Of a stretch of 64,000 nt of DNA, positions 58,798 through 64,000 are shown one piece after another. How positions within the stretch are numbered: the first letter of the stretch is position 1; each line of letters opens with the position of its first letter. Below the pieces are notes generated by a model. That model was not told the origin of the DNA and ran no database searches. It worked only from the letters and a program-made list of their open reading frames with translations. Source of the DNA: Oscillospiraceae bacterium (GTDB lineage Bacteria; Bacillota; Clostridia; Oscillospirales; Oscillospiraceae). The stretch is from NCBI GenBank assembly GCA_021770845.1, contig JAETQF010000002.1, positions 62,001 through 126,000 of the forward strand, given 5' to 3'. Made by a program: the position numbers and the translations under genes.

Positions 58798-59319
58798 ATG
58801 GAAAAAACAACCAAAAAATTGCTGCTGGCCTACGCCCTGGCCGCCGTGGCCGGGGTGCTGCTCCACTTCCTGTACCAGTGGCTGCCCAACCCGGTGTTCG
58901 CCCTCATCTCCCCGGTGCGGGAGAGCGTGTGGGAGCACGTGAAGCTGATCTATTTCCCTCTGCTGGCCGTCTCCCTGATCCTGGGCCGGGGCAAGGGGCT
59001 GGGGCTGCCCGCCTGGCTGTTGTCCACGGTGGTGGCCTGCGCGGTGATGCTGGGGGCGGGCTACCTGTACCACGTGGTGTTCCGGGGGGAGTCCATGATC
59101 GTGGATCTGATCCTGTTTTTCCTGCCTCTGGCCCTGGGGTTCCTGCTGCCCCGGACGCTGTGGCTGCTGTGCGAGTGGCCGGGAACCTCCACGGCGGCGT
59201 GGATCCTGACGGGTCTGCTGGGGGCGCTCATCGTGTGGTTCACCTTCTTCCCGCCGGACGCGGCGCTGTTCGCCGATCTCAGCCAGGGGCTGCGGACGTT
59301 TTTGACCATTCCCGTATAA
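58798..59319 (+). CDS. Small integral membrane protein (DUF6512-like)
   Basis: This 173-residue protein has five predicted membrane helices (KKLLLAYALAAVAGVLLHFLY, IYFPLLAVSLIL, AWLLSTVVACAVMLGAGYLY, IVDLILFFLPLALGFLL, WILTGLLGALIVWF) with PVRESVWEHVKL between helix 1 and 2, a segment I associate with DUF6512 proteins. Its function is unknown. ATG 58798 follows GAGGTG. A REP-like repeat starts 4 bp after its stop. Confidence 0.8.
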   Translation: MEKTTKKLLLAYALAAVAGVLLHFLYQWLPNPVFALISPVRESVWEHVKLIYFPLLAVSLILGRGKGLGLPAWLLSTVVACAVMLGAGYLYHVVFRGESMIVDLILFFLPLALGFLLPRTLWLLCEWPGTSTAAWILTGLLGALIVWFTFFPPDAALFADLSQGLRTFLTIPV

Positions 59320-59323
59320 GAAA

Positions 59324-59402
59324 TGTAGGGGAGGGGCTTGCCCCTCCCGCCTTGGAGAGTCAGAGACCCTTTCCCACGGGAGGGGCAAGCCCCTCCCCTA
59401 CA
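59324..59402. repeat. REP-like palindromic repeat, copy 3
   Basis: The arms are TGTAGGGGAGGGGCTTGCCC and complement, with a different centre (CCTTGGAGAGTCAGAGACCC). It lies between the membrane-protein stop and the convergent proA terminator. Confidence 0.9.
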
Positions 59403-59406
59403 GTGC

Positions 59407-59447
59407 AAAAAAACGCAGACCTGCGGAATTGCCGCGGGTCTGCGTTT
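59407..59447 (-). terminator. proBA terminator
   Basis: A 16-bp stem (AAACGCAGACCTGCGG) is followed by a T-run on the minus strand. It could also stop the plus-strand gene. Confidence 0.88.
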
Positions 59448-59460
59448 TGTGTTTGTTTGG

Positions 59461-60717
59461 TTATCGAACCTGCCCCGTCCCCCGGATCACGTACTTGTAG
59501 CTGCACAGCTCCGCCAGCCCCATGGGGCCCCGGGCGTGGAGCCGCTGGGTGGATATGCCCATCTCGCAGCCCAGGCCGAACTCCCCGCCGTCGGTGAACC
59601 GGGTGGAGGCGTTCCAGTACACCGCCGCCGAGTCCACCAGGGCGGTGAACCGCTTGGCCGTGTCGGCGTTTTCCGTGACGATGGCCTCGCTGTGGCCGGT
59701 GGAGTGGGCGGCGATGTGGGCGCAGGCCCCGTCCACGCCGTCCACCACTTTGACGGCCAAAATGTAGTCCAGAAACTCCGTGTCGAAGTCGTCCGCCCCG
59801 GCGGGTTTGCCGGGGATGAGGGCGGCGGCCTGCTCGTCCAGCCGCAGCTCCACCGGGGGCAGGCCCTTTTCCCTCCGGTTCTCCACCAGCCGCGCCCGCA
59901 GCCGGGGCAGGAAGGCGGCCGCCGCGTCCCGGTGCACCAGGCAAACCTCGGCGGCGTTGCACACGCTGGGCCGGGAGCACTTGGCGTTCTCCACGATGGA
60001 CAGCGCCATGTCCAGATCCGCGTCTTTGTCCACATAGATGTGGCAGACGCCGGTGCCCGTCTCGATGACGGGGACGGTGGCCTGCTCTACACAGGCCCGG
60101 ATCAGCCCCGCGCCCCCCCGGGGGATGAGCAGATCCACCAGCCCGGACGCCTGCATCAGCTCCACAGCGGACTGGCGGGAGATGTCGTCCACCAGCCCCA
60201 GCGCGTCCTGGGGCAGTCCCGCGGCGGACAAGCCCTCCCGCAGGGCGGACACGATGGCGGCGGCGGATCGGTGGGCCTCCTTGCCGCAGCGCAGCACACA
60301 GGCGGAGCCCGCCTTCAGGGCTAAGGCCGCCGCGTCCGACGTGACGTTGGGGCGGCTCTCGTAGATGATGGCGATGACCCCCATGGGGACGGCGGTTTTT
60401 TCAATCACCAGGCCGTTGGGCCGCTCCTCCCGGCGCAGCGCCGCCCCTACCGGGTCGGGGAGGGCGGCCACCTCCCGCATCCCCTGGGCCATGCTCAGGA
60501 TCCGCTCCTCGTTCAGCGCCAGCCGATCCAGCATTACGTTGGACACCGTGCCCTTGGCCTCGATGAGATCCAGGCCGTTGGCGGTGAGGACGGCCTGGGT
60601 GTTGTCCACCAGCGCGTCCGCCATGGCCAGCAGCGCCCGGTTTTTTGTCTGGGTATCCGCCAGGGCCAGGGCGGGCTTGGCCCCCTTGGCCCGCTCCAGC
60701 AGCTCCCGGGTGGTCAT
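59461..60717 (-). CDS. proA: Gamma-glutamyl phosphate reductase
   Basis: This 418-residue ALDH-superfamily enzyme reduces gamma-glutamyl phosphate to the semialdehyde in proline synthesis. [16 protein letters not shown] and [15 protein letters not shown] (catalytic Cys) are typical, as are [19 protein letters not shown]-like and [17 protein letters not shown]. The start is ATG 60717 after GGAGGG; the longer open frame to 61275 is read-through across proB. It overlaps proB by 4 bp (ATGA). Confidence 0.97.
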   Translation of the reverse strand: MTTRELLERAKGAKPALALADTQTKNRALLAMADALVDNTQAVLTANGLDLIEAKGTVSNVMLDRLALNEERILSMAQGMREVAALPDPVGAALRREERPNGLVIEKTAVPMGVIAIIYESRPNVTSDAAALALKAGSACVLRCGKEAHRSAAAIVSALREGLSAAGLPQDALGLVDDISRQSAVELMQASGLVDLLIPRGGAGLIRACVEQATVPVIETGTGVCHIYVDKDADLDMALSIVENAKCSRPSVCNAAEVCLVHRDAAAAFLPRLRARLVENRREKGLPPVELRLDEQAAALIPGKPAGADDFDTEFLDYILAVKVVDGVDGACAHIAAHSTGHSEAIVTENADTAKRFTALVDSAAVYWNASTRFTDGGEFGLGCEMGISTQRLHARGPMGLAELCSYKYVIRGTGQVR

Positions 60718-61502
60718 ACGCCCTCCCTCCTTCCAAGAAAGCGGGTGCCCACGGGCAGCCCCGCCGCGATGTCGTACAGCAGCTCCGGACGCCGGCCGTT
60801 GGCGATCACCATGTCGCAGCCGCAGGCCATGGCGATGTCCGCCGCCTTCAGCTTGGTGGCCATCCCCCCGGTGCCCAGGGCGGAGCCGGGATCCCCCGCC
60901 AGTGCCCGCAGCTCCGGCGTGATCTCCCCCACCTCCGGGATGAGGGCGGCGTCCGCGCTCCGGTGGGGGTCGGCGGTATATAGCCCGTCGATGTCGCTGA
61001 GCAGCACCAGCAGATCCGCCCCCACGCACTCCGCCACGATGGCGGCCAGGGTGTCGTTCTCCCCGATGGTGGTGGCCTCCCCCACCTCGTCGGTGGCCAC
61101 CGCGTCGTTCTCGTTGACCACGGGCAGCACGCCCAGATCCAGCAGGCGCTCCATGGCGTTGACAAAGTTCTGCCGCCGGTGGGGGAAGCGCACGTCCTCC
61201 CCGGTGAGCAGCAGCTGGGCCACAGTGTGGTTGTACTCGCCAAACAGCTTGTCGTAGGTGTACATCAGCTCGCACTGGCCCACGGCGGCGGCGGCCTGCT
61301 TGGTGGGCATATCCGCCGGACGGCCGGGGAGGTTGAGCTTGCCCACCCCCATGCCGATGGCCCCGGAGGACACCAAAATGAGCTGTTCCCCCTGGTTTTT
61401 CAGGTCGGACAGCACCTTCACCAGCCCCTCCACCCGGCGGATGTTCAGCCGCCCGGCGGCGTGGGCCAGGGTGGAGGTGCCGATCTTCACCACAATCCTC
61501 AT
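60714..61502 (-). CDS. proB: Glutamate 5-kinase (no PUA domain)
   Basis: This 262-residue amino-acid kinase phosphorylates glutamate, the first and feedback-controlled step of proline synthesis. [35 protein letters not shown]-like sequence, [14 protein letters not shown] and [19 protein letters not shown] are clear. It ends after the kinase fold and lacks the C-terminal PUA domain of the 367-residue E. coli enzyme, a short form common in Clostridia. ATG 61502 follows GAGGG. A TATAAT lies about 40 bp upstream but without a strong -35. Confidence 0.95.
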   Translation of the reverse strand: MRIVVKIGTSTLAHAAGRLNIRRVEGLVKVLSDLKNQGEQLILVSSGAIGMGVGKLNLPGRPADMPTKQAAAAVGQCELMYTYDKLFGEYNHTVAQLLLTGEDVRFPHRRQNFVNAMERLLDLGVLPVVNENDAVATDEVGEATTIGENDTLAAIVAECVGADLLVLLSDIDGLYTADPHRSADAALIPEVGEITPELRALAGDPGSALGTGGMATKLKAADIAMACGCDMVIANGRRPELLYDIAAGLPVGTRFLGRREGV

Positions 61503-61564
61503 ATGCTTTCCCTCGCTATCCTACGAAAGTGAGGATTAATTATATCACAGGAACTGGAAAAAGG

Positions 61565-61593
61565 GAAGCCCCCGGAGCAAATCCGGGGGCTTC
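61565..61593 (-). terminator. Terminator of the WYL-zinc ribbon gene
   Basis: GAAGCCCCCGGA and complement form a 12-bp stem with GCAAA loop, with TTTTT on the minus strand. Confidence 0.75.
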
Positions 61594-61629
61594 TCTTTCC
61601 TCGTGCGCCGTATCTGCGGTGTACCGGGT

Positions 61630-61704
61630 GTAGGGGAGGGGCTTGCCCCTCCCGCCGTCCCGATGTGCTCTCTGTTCCCCGGGAGGGGCAAGCCCCTCCC
61701 CTAC
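61630..61704. repeat. REP-like palindromic repeat, copy 4
   Basis: The arms GTAGGGGAGGGGCTTGCCC and complement enclose an unrelated centre (GCCGTCCCGATGTGCTCTC). It lies directly next to the stop of the gene at 61706. Confidence 0.9.
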
Positions 61705-61705
61705 G

Positions 61706-61978
61706 TTACCGCTTCCACCGCTTCAGCATGGGGAAGAACTGGTGCATCTGGGCCTTGGCCTGCTCCTGGGTCATGCCGGGGTTGGCCTGGGCCATCATGG
61801 GGGCGCAGAAGTCGATCATCTCGTCCATGGTCATCTCCCCCGCGAACTTCCCGTCCTTGTAACAGTAGGAGCAGTAATCCGCGCTGGGGGAGCCGTCCGC
61901 CTCGGTGCCGTGGGCGGCGTCGGGGCCCAGGGGCATCCCGCAGGACTGGCAGAACTTCATGTCTTTGTATTGTTCCAT
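61706..61978 (-). other. Possible internal start for the zinc-ribbon part (90 aa)
   Basis: AAAGGAGG ends 8 bp before an in-frame ATG at 61978. The 90-residue product (MEQYKDMKFCQSCGMP onwards) would be a complete stand-alone zinc ribbon of the Zn_ribbon type. The frame is the same as that of the large gene, so either the two genes have fused by loss of a stop, or both products are made. Confidence 0.6.
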
Positions 61979-62947
61979 GGCTGGAACCTCCTTTGTTTGG
62001 GATGGTTCCATGGTATCATCCGGAACCTGACAGGGTGTGTCAGGTTCCGAGGCGTGGGCGAAATAAATTTCCCGGCCCAGGGCGGCCAGCCGCCGGCGCA
62101 GCGTGTCCGGCGAGAGCACCTCCACCGCCGCCCCGAAGCTGAGCAGGTAGCCGTACAGCCACTGATCCTCGGGGAACACCGTCTCCACCAGCAGGGAGCC
62201 GTCCGGCTGGACGGACACACAGCCCTGATCGAACTCGTCGTACACCCGGTAGGCCATGCAGCGGGCGAAGCGCAGCCGGACGGACACCCGGAACAGGGGC
62301 GGGATCTCGCCGGAATAGTCCACCTCCGGGGGGTTCAGCGGCTGGTGGAACCCCTCCCCGGTGAGCTCCGGGGACAGGATGCGGGACAGGCGGAAGGTGC
62401 GGTAGCCCTCCCGCTCCGGGTCGTAGGCCTGGAGATACCACCCCTGGCCCTTGAACACCAGCCGGGCGGGCAGCACCCGCCGGGGCCGGGTGGAGCCGTA
62501 GGAGCTGGCGTAGTCAAAGCGGAGCACCCGCCGCTCCAGCACCGCCCGCTTCAGGAGCTGGAACTTCTCGCTGTCCGCCGTCCCCGCCCCCCAGCGGGAC
62601 AGGTTCACCTGGAGCCAGTCCTCCGGCTCCCGGCGGAACAGGGCGGACAGCTTGGTGAGGGCCTGCTCCCCCTCCCCGCCCGGCAGGCTTTGCAGGGCCA
62701 GCAGGAGCTGCCGCTGCTCCTCGTCGGACAGGGCGGCCTTGTCCAGCACGTGGCCGGGGAGGAGGGCCACCCCGCCCCCGGCCCCCTGGGCGGTGTAGAC
62801 GGGCACCCCGGCGGCGGACAGGGCGTCCACGTCCCGCAGCACCGTGCGCTGGGACACCTCCAGCCGCTGGGCCAGCTCGGCGGCGGTCATGCGGCCCCGC
62901 TCCAGCAGCAGGTAGACCATCTGAAATTGACGGCTGACCACGGACAT
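61706..62947 (-). CDS. WYL-domain transcriptional regulator fused to a zinc ribbon
   Basis: The 413-residue protein is a YafY-like regulator: N-terminal helix-turn-helix (MTAAELAQRLEVSQRTVLRDVDAL, about 20-45), a WYL ligand-sensing domain (RFDYASSYGSTRPRRVLPARLVFKGQGWYLQAY) and a WCX-type C-terminal part. After a short linker a treble-clef-like zinc ribbon follows (MKFCQSCGMPLG and DYCSYCYKDG, then an alpha tail FAGEMTMDEMIDFCAPMM). I use ATG 62947 after AAAGGGGG. Within the gene, ATG 61978 has a perfect ribosome site (AAAGGAGG), so the ribbon part may be made alone too. Confidence 0.88.
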   Translation of the reverse strand: MSVVSRQFQMVYLLLERGRMTAAELAQRLEVSQRTVLRDVDALSAAGVPVYTAQGAGGGVALLPGHVLDKAALSDEEQRQLLLALQSLPGGEGEQALTKLSALFRREPEDWLQVNLSRWGAGTADSEKFQLLKRAVLERRVLRFDYASSYGSTRPRRVLPARLVFKGQGWYLQAYDPEREGYRTFRLSRILSPELTGEGFHQPLNPPEVDYSGEIPPLFRVSVRLRFARCMAYRVYDEFDQGCVSVQPDGSLLVETVFPEDQWLYGYLLSFGAAVEVLSPDTLRRRLAALGREIYFAHASEPDTPCQVPDDTMEPSQTKEVPAMEQYKDMKFCQSCGMPLGPDAAHGTEADGSPSADYCSYCYKDGKFAGEMTMDEMIDFCAPMMAQANPGMTQEQAKAQMHQFFPMLKRWKR

Positions 62948-62997
62948 GGGCAAAGCCCCCTTTCCCCGGTTTTTCCCCATTTTACCACATAGTATGA

Positions 62998-63027
62998 AGA
63001 AGGGGAAGCCCCGCGGGGCCTCCCCTT
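62998..63027 (-). terminator. Terminator after the 57-residue gene
   Basis: AAGGGG, GCCCC and complements form a stem with an internal bulge 17 bp after the gene's stop, with TTCTTC as the minus-strand tail. Confidence 0.6.
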
Positions 63028-63043
63028 TTGGCCGGTATTCGGT

Positions 63044-63217
63044 TTAATCCGCTAACGTGATGTCCTCAACATTCACACCCAGGGAAGATAGCTGCGCGAC
63101 GGTCAGTTTCAACGCATAGTCAAGGGCCGCATTTTCGTGTCCGCCGTTTGCCTTCTTGATCCGTTGGAGGTCTCCGTAATGCTGAATTGTAATGGTGACT
63201 AATTCCTTGTCCGACAT
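63044..63217 (-). CDS. Short hypothetical protein (57 aa)
   Basis: A 57-residue peptide begins MSDKELVTITIQHYGDLQRI and ends LGVNVEDITLAD; it has a probable strand, helix, helix layout and no membrane segment. ATG 63217 follows GGAAGGAGGTG, the same type of strong ribosome site as the 48-residue gene at 30564. It has its own terminator. The family is unknown. Confidence 0.78.
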   Translation of the reverse strand: MSDKELVTITIQHYGDLQRIKKANGGHENAALDYALKLTVAQLSSLGVNVEDITLAD

Positions 63218-63309
63218 GGTAGCACCTCCTTCCATCCAAAAATCTGGCTGAACTGTTAAAACCATTATAGCAGAGGCGCCGGCGGATTACAAGACTGATG
63301 AGGCTCCAT

Positions 63310-64000
63310 TCAATCCAATTCAAACTGCCCGGTGTAGAGCTGGTAGTACCGCCCCTGCTCCTCCATGAGCTGGGCGTGGCTGCCCTTCTCCATGATCTCG
63401 CCGTGCTCAATGACCACGATGCAGTCCGCGTTGCGCACGGTGGACAAACGGTGGGCGATGACGAACACCGTCCGCCCCTCCATCAGGGCGTCCATGCCCT
63501 GCTGGATGTGCCGCTCGGTGCGGGTGTCGATGGAGGACGTGGCCTCATCCAGCACCATGATGGGCGGATCCTTCACCGCCGCCCGGGCGATGGACAGCAG
63601 CTGCCGCTGGCCCTGGGACAGGTTGGCCCCGTCCCCGGTGAGCATGGTCTGGTAGCCCTCCGGCAGGCGGCGGATGAAGCCGTCGGCGTTGGCGGTCTTG
63701 GCGGCGGCGACGCACTCCTCGTCGGTGGCGTCCAGCCGGCCGTAGCGGATGTTGTCCAGCACCGTGCCGGTGAACAGGTGGGTGTCCTGGAGCACCGCGC
63801 CCTGGCTCAGCCGCAGGGAGTCCTTCTCGATGTCCTTCACGTCGATGCCGTCGCAGGTGATAAGGCCCCCCTGGATCTCATAGAAGCGGTTGATCAGGTT
63901 GGTGACGGTGGTTTTACCCGCGCCGGTGGAGCCCACGAAGGCGATCTTCTGCCCCGGGTCGGCGTAGACGGACATATCCTTCAGCACCGGCTTGCCCTCC
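63310..64000 (-). CDS. ABC exporter, C-terminal ATPase domain (5' end outside window)
   Basis: The last 230 residues or so of a half-size ABC exporter (MdlB/BmrA-like) are visible: VGSTGAGKTTVTNLINRFYE (Walker A), AVLQDTHLFTGTVLDNIRYG (Q-loop), ANLSQGQRQLLSIARA (signature), PPIMVLDEATSSIDTRTE (Walker B), and VIAHRLSTVRNADCIVVIEHGE (switch His). The membrane domain would be to the right of the window. Such proteins often form heterodimers with a neighbouring homologue. It ends at 63310. Confidence 0.93.
   Translation of the reverse strand, partial: EGKPVLKDMSVYADPGQKIAFVGSTGAGKTTVTNLINRFYEIQGGLITCDGIDVKDIEKDSLRLSQGAVLQDTHLFTGTVLDNIRYGRLDATDEECVAAAKTANADGFIRRLPEGYQTMLTGDGANLSQGQRQLLSIARAAVKDPPIMVLDEATSSIDTRTERHIQQGMDALMEGRTVFVIAHRLSTVRNADCIVVIEHGEIMEKGSHAQLMEEQGRYYQLYTGQFELD

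Noticed and set aside
59461-61275. 604-codon frame that would fuse proA with upstream sequence
   Set aside because: The N-terminal 186 codons are proB read in another frame; proA starts at 60717.

Overview
The window comes from the chromosome of a high-GC, endospore-forming Firmicute. The best guess is the Oscillospiraceae (Flavonifractor, Oscillibacter or Intestinimonas relatives). The evidence is germination protease GPR, SpoIVB peptidase, a PerR/reverse-rubrerythrin anaerobe defence operon, a thiolase/CoA-transferase operon, strong AGGAGG-type ribosome sites and sigma-A promoters, nearly all with 17-bp spacers. Genus-level placement is inference. No rRNA, tRNA, CRISPR array, transposase or phage gene was recognised.

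Layout. 1-3.0 kb: pseudouridine catabolism (psuK end, psuG), then a divergent pair of a small unknown gene and a Cro/CI-type (XRE) regulator, then a structured repeat. 3.0-7.7 kb: a giant Sel1-repeat protein and rpoN. 7.8-11.5 kb: perR-rubrerythrin with a clear operator, gpr, rpsT and pta. 11.6-16.9 kb: an XRE regulator, an MBOAT acyltransferase with an SGNH-like partner, and lepA. 16.9-21.6 kb: accessory stretch with two more small-gene/XRE modules, three further repeat arms, and a ParB-like/BMP fusion coupled to a metallophosphoesterase. 21.6-24.9 kb: pnp, rpsO and a small membrane protein. 25-28.9 kb: a LysM-G5-M23 envelope protein with a WalR-like box, TPP-riboswitch-controlled thiT and a HAD phosphatase. 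29-34.7 kb: a lipoprotein, HD hydrolases, a short peptide gene and a GntR-ABC transporter operon. 34.9-42.1 kb: prs, pth, mfd, a PpiC foldase and noc. 42.3-45.2 kb: the ctfB-ctfA-small ORF-thl operon. 45.4-50.7 kb: an S-layer transglutaminase-like protein and a P-type ATPase behind a yybP-ykoY (Mn2+) riboswitch. 50.8-55.8 kb: tuf, fusA, rpsG, rpsL and an L7Ae-like gene (str operon without rpoBC). 55.9-59.3 kb: trmO-like, HD and spoIVB genes and a small membrane protein. 59.4-64 kb: proBA, a WYL regulator fused to a zinc ribbon, a short peptide gene and a truncated ABC exporter.

Best candidate for something undescribed: a composite, structured repeat occurs four times (2758-3020, 16971-17410, 17997-18262, 20841-21055), each time beside a small divergent gene pair whose plus-strand member is a small XRE regulator and whose minus-strand member is a different small gene each time. 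Two arms lie as inverted repeats around one such pair, like a transposase-less island. The hairpins in the repeat change sequence but keep pairing between copies.

Other notable points are four copies of a REP-like palindrome placed just after genes, three genes whose 3' ends are echoed just downstream, a WYL/zinc-ribbon fusion that keeps a perfect internal ribosome site, and a 36-residue Sel1 repeat arranged in 108-residue triads.
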